64,000 nucleotides of DNA, taken from Adiantum capillus-veneris. Lineage: Eukaryota > Streptophyta > Polypodiopsida > Polypodiales > Pteridaceae. Positions 12,022-23,116 of the stretch are shown here, piece after piece. The notes beneath the pieces are model-generated. The model made no database searches and was not told the origin of the DNA. It was given only the letters and a program-made list of their open reading frames with translations. The stretch lies in assembly GCA_014529385.2 (NCBI GenBank), contig CM043971.1, positions 89,051,340 through 89,115,339 of the forward strand, given 5' to 3'. The position numbers and the translations under genes were made by a program. Position 1 is the first letter of the stretch; the number at the start of each line of letters is the position of its first letter.

Positions 12022-13109
12022 AAGTGTAGCCCAGTAAACCAAGAACTTTCCCTCCCACCACCAACACAACATAATTGGATGTAGGAAGAGCATGTCAATT
12101 GCTTAAGTTTCCAAGACATCAATTGTGCCACCACCATTAATGAAGCAAACACCATGGGAGACCTATTTACTGCAGAAATTCAAGAAACTAAGTGGTAAGC
12201 CTGGAAGAAGATGAATTTAAAAAAAATAAGGGATTTCTATTCTTGACACAAACAATACAATGCCCAAGGAACTTGATGAAGAAAACTCATTGAAGGATGC
12301 CCCCACTCCATACCATAGGGACAGAGATGAATCAAGCAAGATTTTTCACGAGAGAGGGGTAAAGAGTAACCCAAAGTATGGGAGTGTATATACCCCAAAA
12401 TGATGATCCATGCTCACACCTGAAGTATATCAATCTCAAAATACATGGCAAAAAATATGGTGATAAGCCCGCAATCTAGCTACAAGACCAAGACCCTCAC
12501 GCGAGCTAGCAAGATCAATCCTCTATCCCCATCTATACAAATAACAATGAGCTCTACCAACGTCCCGGGGATTTTGTGAAAGAGCTTGACTAACATGGTT
12601 GGATGTCTCAAACTAGGCATTGAAAAAAATAGAATCTCACCGTCCGAAATATCAAAGCGGCTCTTGCAACTCAATTATCCCACAACCGGAGGTTCCGGTC
12701 GGGTGTGACATCCAATCTCCTAAATGTAGTCAATGACCATGAGCAGAAAGGCCAAATCTCTTGGCAGAATAGACAAATGACCAATGTACTAGACAGTTGC
12801 CCTTCTACCTAATACTAGGGCTGATAGGTGTAAGAATGAGTAATGTGTGTGTATCTGTGTCAAATATTGTTTCCCTCGCTACCATTTTGAAAGTACTTCT
12901 GGATTTTTGGATTTCTTGCTTAGGTGCAATGCTCATCTCTTTTTGGGTTGTTTATCATGCAATCAATCAGCTTCAGCTCACTTGTCGTTGTGGAAGCAAC
13001 CTTCCAGTTTTACCCTACCCATACTTTCATACTCGAGTCCTTCATACTATTTGTGATAGTTTTTATTTGAAAGACATTTTACTTTAGAATTTTGAGGGTT
13101 TTTATGCCA
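12022..13109. other. Intergenic, no gene seen
   Basis: No supported gene. The right end may include the upstream part of the LINE that begins to be readable at 13110, but the endonuclease domain is not recognisable. Confidence 0.45.
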
Positions 13110-14440
13110 GTTATATAAAAAATCTTGGCTAAAATGATTGTACATCGCATCAAGGAGCCACTTATTGTGGGTATCCATTCAGCTCAGTACGGCTTCATCC
13201 CTCGTCACCAAATCTTGGATAATGTGGCTAATGTATTGATTGAAATGGAATATGCCAAATACACTCGGTAATATGTACTCGTAATGCAGGTAGACACTAA
13301 AAAGGCCTTTGATACAGTACAGTGGGATTTCATTGCCAACACAATGAGGGCCCTTCGATTCAGTCCTAAGTCAGCTAATGTTGTATATTTTTTGTATGCT
13401 CATAATACGTCTTCGGGCCTTCTTGATGGTGAGTCGACTGACCCTTGGCCTCTTGGATGCTCTGTTAGGCAAGGTTGCCCCCTCAGTGCCTTGTTGTATG
13501 CCATCACCACTCACCCCTTGTTGTTGCATTTGGATCACTTGACTTCGCTTGGTCCGTCTTCATGGGTTGAAATTACCCTCTTGGAATGACTTTATTGGGC
13601 AAGCTTATGTTGATGACTCATTGTTCATGCCTCAGAATAACCAAGATGATGTGTGAGAGATTATACAAGCATTGGATACATTCAGTCTGACAGCAGGCTT
13701 TAAGATTAAGTTTCAAAAATCCAAACTCATGCCTCTAGTGCATGTGACTGGCATCATCTTTTGTGGCCTGGCGATATTCTTGATATGCAAGTGGTTGTCA
13801 GACACTTGGTGTATCCTATTGGCTGGTAGGTAACCAATACTCAGTAATAAGTGGATTGGGTCATGCAATGCCTCAATGTCAAATTGCATTATTGGAAACT
13901 ATTTACATGGCCATTACATGTTCAACTTTGCATTGTCCAAAGCATCATGATGGCATATGTTCAGTTTTACTTGTCATTTTGAATTGGCCTCGTTCTTGCC
14001 TCACATTGCTTATGTCTAATATTTTATCTCGTTTGTGGCACACTAGTTCTCACAAGAAAGGCCTCTGTTTGTTATCAATGGAGAAACTTTGCACTTTGAA
14101 GCGTTTTGGGGGCTGAATATTTTGGACCTTCGCCACCACGCTCAAGGGAGGAAGGCCATGTTATTGCCTACTCTTGCACAACAATCTCAGCCATGGACAG
14201 TTATGATTGCCGCACTATGTCAGCATGCTAGCACTTTTGCCTTTGGCCACTGGCAAACTTCCCTCTGGGAGATTGTGCTCGACAAGATGGATGCCCATAT
14301 TCCTAGTTGCTATGTCCCCTTCACTTTGCTCTTTGCTTGGAAAGCCGTTACTAATCATCTTTCATGGGATGGCAGACAACAACCATATGGGAATTCACTA
14401 TGTTTGGAAAGCATTCATTAGAGCAAGGCATTCTCTCTGA
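13110..14440 (+). pseudogene. LINE reverse transcriptase, decayed (L1-like)
   Basis: Translated similarity to non-LTR reverse transcriptase runs in several frames. The order is ILAKMIVHRIKEPL, QYGFIPRHQILDNVANVL, one in-frame stop at about 13272, VDTKKAFDTVQWDF (catalytic motif A), GCSVRQGCPLSALLY (motif B), then after a frameshift YVDDSLFMP (motif C, normally YADD), FKIKFQKSKL and HLVYPIGW. The wording fits the L1 clade of plant LINEs. Endonuclease and ORF1 are missing, as expected for 5' truncation. The 3' part (13856-14440) is only loosely LINE-like. Stops and shifts show it is dead. Confidence 0.8.
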
Positions 14441-14459
14441 GAGAGATTTCATAAATATT

Positions 14460-14900
14460 CTCAAAGGTCAAATATGACCTATATAGACGGCACCAAAAGA
14501 AAGGTATGTTAAGGATTCTTGATGCTTAAAAATTGTGGAAATAAGTGAATGTGTGTGGGGAGATCTCATGGCTGAAAATGTGGGGGAAGCAAGCTCTAAT
14601 GTGATCAAAAGCTGAGCACCCAATCATGTGTGATACTCAAACTTGCAAACTTGTTGAGTGCATAGTTGATGGGATTCCTCGCTGGTGCCCCATCATGTCA
14701 TAGAGGATGAGAGCTGAGCCCGACAGTGGCATTAGTGCAGGTCACACCCCAAGGCTATGGGCTCGAGCATATAACAATGGGTGTAATTTCCTTGTTTGGG
14801 AAAGATGGTTTTGTAGTTGGGGGCAACATATGTGGCGTTATATATTAAAACTGACCCCCCCGGAGTTCTCTCAAGCTGTGATACATTGGCACTGTAAAAA
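14460..14900 (-). pseudogene. 3' tail fragment of the second LINE family
   Basis: Reverse complement of this stretch matches the end of the LINE at 56680-57130. Shared text includes ttgcccccaactacaaaacc, tatgct.gagccc and tcatggctgaaaatgtg. The translated match is APNYKT.F...GN.TH.YMLEP. The fragment is 5'-truncated and lies tail to tail with the L1-like remnant to its left. Confidence 0.65.
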
Positions 14901-14905
14901 AACTC

Positions 14906-14906
<1 letters not shown>

Positions 14907-14951
<45 letters not shown>
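14907..14951. repeat. (GA)n microsatellite
   Basis: About 22 uninterrupted GA units directly beside the LINE tail fragment. Confidence 0.95.
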
Positions 14952-14952
<1 letters not shown>

Positions 14953-15204
14953 TCCCTTTTAGTATTTGAAATGTTTTCTTCAAGAACATTTTTACTTCCA
15001 TGATCATAAGCAAGTCAGATGAACTACCTCCTGTGAAGCAGAGAAGCCGAGACTACAAAACTGTACAGAATTATATCATATAATATATACAATTAAATCC
15101 AAATAATACATACAATGTTTCCACATGATCCTCATTCTCGTCAAAGAATATACATAAAGCACCATAGGAGCCAGCATGTGCGTATATCATGGCTCCCATG
15201 ATCA

Positions 15205-15921
15205 TCACTCCAATTCGATTCTCATACTTTCAAGCGCAACAGGAAGTCCTTTGTCAACCCCGCAAGGCACAAACGTGACAAGAATACTTGGGTGATCCCA
15301 CAACCCCAGATCCTTTATGATGTCACTGATACCTATCCGAAAAGTTGTAACCTGCAATTCATAGTCAGGGCTCTTAACTCTTCTAGGCTCATGGAAATAT
15401 GATCCACTGAACTCGGCGCATGTGACCGGAGTCTTCTCGTTGGCATCAGGTAAGTTGATGAAGATGCGAAATGCTGATGCCTTGCTGCGTAGCAGCTTGA
15501 GTTTCACAGAAAGAATTTCTTCCAGCTCATCATCTTTCAACCGCAGCTCAGGACTCGTACTTGGCCTCCCTAAGTTTGCTGTGTAAGGCAACCCTTGCAA
15601 AACCACTTCGTCACTAGAAACTTTACTGGGATCAAAAAGCAAAAAGCTTCTTTGCTCGTGTGCTCTTGCCAAACCATCAACTACAATTGGATTCATGCAT
15701 AGCATTGTTCCAAACACTGCCAGCATTTGGAACAGCAAAACCCGCCTTACAGAAGCTCCACCCCCATGACTAGCATTGGCTTTGATATTTGTCCACTGCA
15801 TTGCCTGATAATGTGGCCGACGACATCGCACCGACCCATTCATGGAAAAATCTGCATCTTTCATCTTTGCCAGTTTCTGATTTAAACAATTGAGGAACAT
15901 CTCTGCACGTCCAATGCCAGC
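15205..15921 (-). CDS. Polyphenol-oxidase C-terminal (KFDV) domain protein, probable terminal exon
   Basis: The last ~100 residues match the conserved C-terminal domain of plant polyphenol oxidases: AFRIFINLPDANEKTPVTCA, EFSGSYFHEPRR, TFRIGISDIIKDLGLWD, SILVTFVP, and a final beta strand SMRIELE before the stop. In the full enzyme this domain follows the two-copper tyrosinase domain and shields the active site. Here no copper-binding histidine region precedes it. Instead the N-terminal third is basic and Ser/Ala-containing, then has SVRRVLLFQMLAVFGTMLC and a small-residue end at GLARA, which looks like a twin-arginine thylakoid-lumen signal. The first in-frame ATG is at 15900. A good splice acceptor, TTGCAG/GCTGGC, sits at 15921/15922, so an upstream exon may supply the start. 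Frame is intact over 717 bp, unlike everything around it. No upstream exon was identified with confidence. Confidence 0.75.
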   Translation of the reverse strand, partial: AGIGRAEMFLNCLNQKLAKMKDADFSMNGSVRCRRPHYQAMQWTNIKANASHGGGASVRRVLLFQMLAVFGTMLCMNPIVVDGLARAHEQRSFLLFDPSKVSSDEVVLQGLPYTANLGRPSTSPELRLKDDELEEILSVKLKLLRSKASAFRIFINLPDANEKTPVTCAEFSGSYFHEPRRVKSPDYELQVTTFRIGISDIIKDLGLWDHPSILVTFVPCGVDKGLPVALESMRIELE

Positions 15922-15949
15922 CTGCAAGTGCCATCCTTTCAATTATCCA

Positions 15950-17329
15950 GAATTATTGAATAGCACTCAGCTCCTTCAATGAACGTTTCACACAAACTGC
16001 TGCTTCAAGAAAAATCTTTACAAGATCCCTAAAATGAAAACCTTACTCATCGCCGTTCACCAACCACTACTACTAAATATACGTATTCGAATGCAGAAAA
16101 GCACCCCTTCCACCCATATTGCAGTTAATAACTCCGAGAAAACTCCGAACTACCAATCTAGTAATTTCAAGATTCAAGCTAACACAAGTTCACAGCTAAA
16201 GCATGCCACAAACTACAATCTCCACCAATACAGCATAGAAAAAAGATATCTAAGCTATCAGCCAATGTGCAGTCAAATAGAACGATGTGACTCTCCAAAA
16301 GGTACTAAATGATTCGGTACAAATTTCTACAAGAGAAACCCTTTTCAAGTGAAGTAGGGTTAAGGTATAAGAAATGCGTTTCATATGAAAAAAACGTTTC
16401 GTAAGTTTCATATGGATATGAAACGTGTTTCTATGCAACACTGCAGTACAGACTACTTAGTCTAGCTACCCCTCTTCTCAGAGGCGACTTCGGCACAGAC
16501 ACCTTGGTCTAGCTGTCAGAGGACAACCATAGCAGGGATTGCTTGGTTTTGTTGAGGATCATAACAAGCTGGTTGCTTAGTTGGGCTCTCTCCCTCACTT
16601 GGAGGCCACTCTACGTACTGACAAAACACCATTTGCTGGTGATGCGTGCAATCTTTCGGTGACTGCTGCAGCATACGGTCGAGTTTTGCAGTGCAAACTT
16701 CTCAATTTGACCTTCCTGGAGATTTTGCAGGTCAGATGCTGGCCTTCATGGATTGCAGCTACTCCTTTTCTTCAAATGGAGTGACCCCCGATCTTCTTCA
16801 GGATTGGACATTTGCAAACCTTTCAGCACTCCTATGAATGTTGAGTCTATACACAGTTCGGGACGAGCGGTACACACACTTAGTAGTGCCGAAGTAACCA
16901 TTTCCCTACGCTGCTCGTGATGGCATCTACTTGGAGCTTTTTTGCAGCGACATCTTCATTCGAGGCCTCACAACTTCAGCTTCTAACGGTTTGTTTAGCA
17001 TGCTGCATCAAGCACTAAGAGCAGGTGTTAAGAGTTATACCACTCTACTGCTTCATCTAGGGTTAGGGAATACTTGTATTTGGCTACTGTGCACCAAGCT
17101 TGCCACCCATGCATTTGCATTTAGGCTGCTAGAGGTCCTAGCCGTGCCACTTTGGCCGGTCGAACCAATTTGGACCTAGTCTGCTTTCCCCCTTTTCTTG
17201 GGCGCCCTATGATTAAGGTTAGTTTCCTGCATTTTCTTTTCTAGGTCATGGGGGTATTTTACTAGAATGCCAACCTATGCCTTTGTGCCTTATATAGGCA
17301 GCCCACTAGCACCCACTATGTCCGTATAG
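15950..17329. other. Upstream/intronic region of the KFDV-domain gene
   Basis: No second PPO exon was recognised. Short open frames on both strands lack coding signature. Promoter or intron of the neighbouring minus-strand gene may lie here. The region ends at the decayed gypsy LTR. Confidence 0.4.
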
Positions 17330-18600
17330 TGACACTCCAGTGGGAGTCACGAGGATGGGCTTCATGCCCCAGCATCTTCTCCTGCGATCTTTCGAAGTCT
17401 CTCTCTCTCTCTCTCTCACACCTATATCCCTCTAGCTGATTTGGCCAAATTTTGGCAACATAACAGCCCCAAAACTTGCGCGAAACCAATTCCCCTGCTA
17501 GAACTCACTTCCACTGGCGTATACTCTCTGATTCCAGCCCAAAAACAGTAAATTCAGCTGGCTGTATTTACTACTTTTAGCCCTGTTTTCAACCCCAAAC
17601 AGTCCCCTAGCTGTCCTCTGCCAGTGAGGCACGATTCCCAAGGGTTATGGCGTCTGTATGGCTGAAAAACAGTCAATTTTCTGCGCATACACAGCGTTGA
17701 ATTTGCACTTGTACAATGAGGTTATGACCCTCACCAATGTCTGCTTTGGAGTAGCAGCTAGCTACCCCTGTTCCTGCTCAAGGAGGCTCTTGCCTCAGCA
17801 CAAAAGCATGAACCCACACAGTTGTACATCAGTCAAATGAAGTGCCCTCTTGTGGGGCATCAGATAACTGCACGTAGGGGAGAGAGAGAGCAGTGTGTAG
17901 CGTGCAGGGCATCACTCTTAGCAGCACACTGTACATAAGAGGAAAAGAGAGCACTCCCTAGCTCTTAACCTGTGACAAAAACCAAAATGAGGCCTCTCCC
18001 AGTCAGCGTCCATTTTTTTGTAAGAGGCAAGTCCATGAAAATCTGCCACTTGGCACATTTACAAGCATTTTCCCGTTTCGGGTTTGCCGCTTAAAAATCT
18101 CCCAACTGGTTGCCCAGTTGACTTCGCGGCAGAGTTGTAAAATGTTCCCCTAGTCATACCGGAGGTAATGACGCGAACACATTTCACGGCCCAAAATAGC
18201 TAGGAAATGATTCCGTTGGGCTCCCATTGGTCATCTGACCATCTATCCTCATTGGGATCGCATCCAAAAAGTGCAATGTGGCCCAACTGTTGGATACTTT
18301 CTGTTGGTAGTCCCACCTTGACTTTGTGTCTTTATTGAATTCACTTCCTAGTATCCACAACTTGCTAAGTGCTACGAGGGGACCTACATGATCTTGCTCT
18401 GAGCCTAGACATCCTCTTACTATACGAATTCCAGTGCCGACCACTTCCCGTCTGCGGGCGAAACTACCCTTCACATTAACCATACAATGTCTGACCGTTT
18501 GCTACTTCCAAAAGAGGGTCTCAAAAATAAAACAAAAATCATTGGAAAGAAACCAACAACTAAGGTTCGCAATTGCCACGTCCTCGTGACATAGTAAACA
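17330..18600 (-). repeat. 3' LTR of the gypsy element (left boundary uncertain)
   Basis: Starts on the minus strand at TGTTTACTATGTCACGAGG. It aligns with 29690-30879 through gaaaccaaca.cta.ggtt, agagggtc.caaaaat.aaac, gagcctaga and AGGCTCTTGCC. The left end (TGACACTCC, 17330) is a guess from the TGACACCC end of the other LTR. A (CT)n tract lies at 17398-17417. No clear polypurine tract precedes it. Confidence 0.5.
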
Positions 18601-20230
18601 GCTCACGTAAAACGCATTATAAATCTTCCACGCATCAGGCAATTTGAGCCTGTAAGCCACATCGTTGATCTTGTCAAGCACTTGAAAAGGCCCATAGTAA
18701 CGCATACTGAGCTTAGGAAACAGCCGTTCCTTGCCCTTCATTTTCTTTAACCTGCCTTTTCGAACCTTAACAGAACCGAATCACCAAGTGATCACAGCAA
18801 TTCACGACGGTGACGATCAGCAACCTTTCTCTGTTTTGCCTGAGTCGTCTCTAAGACAACTTTAATTTTCTTATACATCTCATCCATGTTCTCAACATAT
18901 CGATCTGCCTCAAAGATCTTGTCCTTTGTATGCAAAATGGGAGGAACTTTTTTGTCGCTTTCAACAATCTCAAAAGTAGACGAATGCACCGTATTATTGT
19001 ACGCATACTCAAGCATAGGCAAATACTGTTCCCACTTGCCCTTATTATCTGACACATAGCATTTCAGCAGATCTAAGACAGTAGAATTAGCCTCCTCTGA
19101 CTGTCCATCAGTTTGTGGATGAAACGAAGACGAGAACTTCAGCGTAGTGCCCATGTTCTCAAACAATCCTCTCCATAACAAACTGGTCATACGAGGATCA
19201 CGATCACTGATAATCGATTGTGGCATACCATGGTACTTAAACACATCGTACATAAACAAGCGTGCCATCTGATTAGATTTTATCTTCTTCTTGACAGGGA
19301 TAAAATGGGCCTGCTTGCTGAACCTGCAGATAATGGTCCATATACCATCATTCCCTGTTGGCATTCTTGGAAGATCAAAGATAAAGTCCATAGCAATGCT
19401 TTCCCATGGCTTATCCGGAATCGGTAGTGGCTGTAACAGCCCTGGTGCCCTTTTGCCTATCAAACTTGACCTTTTGGCAAATTAAGCATGCTCGCACAAA
19501 GGCATCCATATCTCTCCTCAAGGTAGGCCAATAGAAGAATGTCTCTACCGCTTTGACTGTCGCATCAATACCACGATGCCCTGCATACGGTGGGACATGA
19601 CTCTCTTCTATGACCTTATGTCGCAGTGGCCTTGTGACACAGTCTGCCATGCATCATCATATAACAATCTCTGAGGAGATAGTGCTCGTGATGTTGCCCC
19701 TCTTGTAACTGTTCAAAGATCCTTGCAAAATCTTCATCAGCAGTATACTGCTCCTTCATGTCATCTAGCTCATGATGATAAGGAATTGACACAGCTGAAA
19801 TTTGTGGCTTTCTTGATAATGCATCAGCCACAACATTCTTCTTGCCTTCCACATGCATAATCTGGAAGTGGAACATGGAAAGAATGTTTGCCCATCGCAT
19901 ATGCTTTTCGGATAACTTTGACCGTGTCAAGAAGTATCGCAAGGTCTGATGATCTGTTTGGACAACAAAATCAGCACCTAAGAGGTAGTGCTTCCAGCTA
20001 GAAAGCACATGAATCACAGCCGAGAGCTCTTTCTCATAGACTTGCATAGTCTTCTCTGGCCCTCGCAAAATTCAGCTTTCATAAGCTACTACCCGTCCGT
20101 CTTACATTAGCACTGCTCGGATGCTACTGCCACACGCATCACACTGGACCACAAATGACTTCCTGAGGTCTGGCAAAACAATTACTGGATCTGAAGTCAA
20201 CTTTTCCTTTAAGAGACTAAAAGCTGAAAT
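18601..20230 (-). pseudogene. Gypsy RNase H and integrase, decayed
   Basis: The RNase H part (about 19616-20230) shows VVQCDACG, YEKELSAVIHVLSSWKHYLL, VQTDHQTLRYFL and VADALSRKPQ; stops break it near 20060-20100. The integrase part (18601-19650) shows the zinc-binding H-H-C-C region (HVPPYAGHRG, CLICQ) and the DDE core: AMDFIFDLP, ISDRDPRM and DGQSEEAN. It ends with the GPF module [21 protein letters not shown] -1/+1 shift separates the zinc region from the core near 19410-19460. No chromodomain is seen; the frame runs straight into the LTR at 18600. Cut-and-join activity on cDNA is the known role of this family. Confidence 0.85.
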
Positions 20231-20242
20231 CTCTTTTTGGGT

Positions 20243-20957
20243 CTATCTGAAAGTGACCTCTTTCTTTTGCAAAGCGTGAAGACGCGATGCCATCTCTGCA
20301 AAATTCCTGATAAACCTTCTATAGTAGGAACACAATCCCAAGAAGCTTCTGACATCATGCACAGTCTTCAAGTTTGGCCATGTCTTGATAGCTTCGACCT
20401 TTGCGGGATCCATTCTAACACCATCCTTTGAGACTATGTGGCCAAGAAAGTGGATCTTCTCCAGGAAGAATTCACTTTTCTTAGGATTGACAAGTAACCT
20501 GTAACTGCGCAGCTCTTCGAACACAATGGTCAAGTGACGCCTATGCTCCTCTTCATTCTTCAAATACACTATCATGTCGTCGAAGAACGTCCCAACAAAC
20601 TGTTGATGCGAGCGGAAAATCCGGTTCATCATTCTGTTGAACATGGCAAAGCATTTGTTAGCCCAAACGGCATCACTAGAAACTCATAAAGACCAAATGT
20701 CGTTCTAAACACAGTCCTGTGCACATCCTCTGGCCTTATACGAATATGATGGTACGCACTCTTTAGGTCTATCCTGCTGAAAATTGCAGCACCCTCTAAA
20801 CGATCGAGAATATCATCAATTCTAGGAATTGGAAACCTATTCTTGATGGTATTCTTATTCAACGAACGGTAATCAATACACATGCACCATGAGCCATCCT
20901 TCTTCTTCACTAGGAGCACTGGGGAGCAAAAGGGTGAAGAACTAGGCTGAATCAGCC
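20243..20957 (-). pseudogene. Gypsy reverse transcriptase, decayed and interrupted
   Basis: Minus strand shows [59 protein letters not shown], and after a one-base shift near 20635 the catalytic box FFDDMIVYL (usually YVDDI), then HLTIVFEELR, LGHIVSKDGV and VRSFLGLCSYYRRFI. The N-terminal end is cut by the LTR element inserted at 20957/20958. The target protein continues on the far side at 24180 with ELLEKG, so the two halves are one frame. Confidence 0.88.
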
Positions 20958-21699
20958 TGTAACAAACTGCTGACGTGTCGACCTACTGCAGAATGGAGCT
21001 ACCGGCCAAGGGGCCTAAACCCTAAGAAGAACAAGTAACAGAAGAAGTGTCACAAAGTGATGACGTGGTTGCCCGAGAGCAGAAACCCTAACCCTAATTT
21101 CTGCCAAAAACCCTAACTGCTGAAACCCTAATTCTGGAAACCCTAACCCTAAAACCTGCAAACCCATTCTGCTGCCAGAAACCCTAACTGCTGAAACCCT
21201 AATTCTGAAAACCCTAACCCTAAAACCTGCAAACCCTAATTCAGCTGCCAGAAACCCTAAAACCGCAAAAACCCTAACCCTAAGGGCAGATTTCCACGTT
21301 TTGCGCTGGCTGATGACATGGCAGGCTGTACGGATTTCCGTGATTTACGCTGGCAGTTTTTGGCTTTGCTTTTGGACCAGATGCTTTTGAGTTTTGAAGG
21401 TTTTTCACTGTAATTGCTTTTTAGGCAAAGGGCCTTTAAATATGAGGTTAGGGCTCATTCTCTGACATGCTTCTTGGAGAAGGTGCAGAGTCTGGAGTAC
21501 CGGCTTGTACTTTGTTGATGCAATATAAAGAAATACTGAAAGGGACTCCAAGGTTTGGGGCCAATACTCTCTAGGGTGGAATTCCGCCACTCCGTGTCGT
21601 GTGTCGTCTCTCTCTCTTTCAGTTCAATTGTTATTGAAGTGCTAAAGGTCTGTTCAGTCTGTTCTTTTCTATTGGCACGTGGTGCCCCGTCTTGTGACA
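20958..21699 (+). repeat. 5' LTR with telomere-like words
   Basis: TGTAACAAACTGCTGACG to CTTGTGACA. The central part (about 21075-21290) is built from accctaa/aaaccctaa words separated by short CTGC-containing linkers. A likely TATA region tttaaatatgagg lies at about 21434. Confidence 0.9.
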
Positions 21700-21700
21700 G

Positions 21701-21712
21701 TGGTATCAAAGC
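21701..21712 (+). promoter_or_regulatory. Primer-binding site
   Basis: TGGTATCAAAGC, one base after the 5' LTR, is a Met-tRNA type site with a single A/G difference from the usual TGGTATCAGAGC. Confidence 0.8.
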
Positions 21713-21901
21713 ATCAGGCGTGTGCTTTTCTAAAAGCATACCGGTTCTACAAAAGAGCAGACAGAGCTATTAAATTTTGATTTGAGGTATCTTCGCCCCC
21801 CAACCCGGACTTATTAGCCACCCCGGACTTATTAGCCACTCCCACCCTTACTTCATCGCGCATCGGGCACGCTCCCGTCTTCACCGCTCATGTCTTACAG
21901 G

Positions 21902-22222
21902 GCATAAGCCATTAAGATCACTTGCAAGAGAAGGATCCAAGATTTGTTTCGAGCTGCTTCTTTTTACAGAGACAGTGCCATGCAGATGTTGATGTCTATA
22001 GCTACCAAGCCGCACACTTCCAAGGACTTGGCAAGCTTTCAAGAAATTTTTTTGCCCAAAGTTATAAGGTTTCTGACATGTTCCTTCAGAGTGCAACTTC
22101 TGGCAGAGTGGGATATCCTCAATGCTTGCCATGGAAACCCTAGCAGATTATATCTTGAAATTTCTCGACATCTCTCAGTAGATGTCTCTTCTCGAGTTGA
22201 TAACCTTGGAGGTTTGGTGTGA
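21902..22222 (+). CDS. Short leader ORF in the non-autonomous element, function unknown
   Basis: An open frame in the element's sense orientation encodes about 93 residues from an ATG-like start at 21944, including LFRAASFYRDSAMQM, LASFQEIFLPKVIRFL and LYLEISRHLSVDV. In-frame text also continues upstream of 21944. The related copy at 26880-27150 (minus) preserves IQDLFRA, LRDSTMQM and ATNTSKDF but is frameshifted. The text does not resemble gag or pol. It may be a captured host-gene piece or a relic leader peptide. I do not recognise the family. Confidence 0.35.
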
Positions 22223-22590
22223 TTGCTATCTCTTGGGACTACCATCGCCGCCAAAGAAACACTGTCTGTCCAAGAGCTGATGGACCATGCTGTGCTCGGC
22301 TACGACCTCATGGAAGGAACCTAACCCTAAATTTTGGTGCAGGTTTCAAGATGGAAAGTCAATCGACTTTTCGAGCTCGACTGATGTCGAGATTGCTTTT
22401 TAAGTTTGAGTTCCGTTTGATCTTGTTTGATGATCCTGTTTGGAATTTGTTTGAAATGGATGGTATCTGTTTTGAACCTGTTTTGGTGCCGATTTGAATT
22501 GTTTGACTCTGGTTTGATACTGGTTTCAATGATTGGTGATTTTACTCCAAGGTGGAGAAGTGAGAAATACTGTTTTGGTATTGTTTGAAC

Positions 22591-22795
22591 CTTGGAACGA
22601 CGCAGGCCGATGCCTGGGGAGCGTTTCGTTGTATGTTTGAAAACCTTGGAACGACGAAGGCCGATGCATGGGAAGCGTTTCCGTTGTATGCTAGAAAACC
22701 TCCGAACGACGCAAGCTGATGCCTGGGGAGCGTTTGGCTGTATGCTTGAACCTCCAAGCGACGCAGACTGTGGTCTGGGGAGTGTTTGGTTGTAC
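22591..22795 (+). repeat. 52-55-bp tandem repeat, four units
   Basis: Units start at 22591, 22645, 22700 and 22752 with ct(t/c)(g/c)(g/a)a(a/g)cgacgca. Each contains gatgcctggggagcgttt and ttgtatg. One or two degenerate units occur in the related copy around 26290-26480 (minus). Confidence 0.85.
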
Positions 22796-23116
22796 AATCC
22801 TCTGAGCTCATGGCCCGGACCTCTTTAGGTTATTTGTGGGGGGAGTGACGAGGTAGTCGTTGAGTAGCTTCATACCGCAGACCGTTTGTCTCGGGGGAGT
22901 GCTTAGCGGCGCTGTTTGTTGTGTCTTATAACATGCATATGTCAGCATTTGTGTTGCATTGTAATGTGCCAATTACTGAATATTCCTAATTGGATGAGAT
23001 TGCTTGGGTATGTAATTTTAGTGCATCAAGACACCCGTGGAAGATCAGTACCGTCTTGGTGTGATGGCTAATTTTACTACGCCGGAATATCAAGAGTTCC
23101 GATCTAGACGAAAGAA

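Noticed and set aside
16581-17179. Plus-strand ORFs of 60-80 aa as host gene exons
   Set aside because: No conserved motif, no consistent splice signals and low protein character.
22327-22811. Antisense ORFs of 156 and 89 aa with repeated text
   Set aside because: They lie opposite the sense of the LTR element and derive from the 52-55-bp array; the apparent protein repeat is the DNA repeat.
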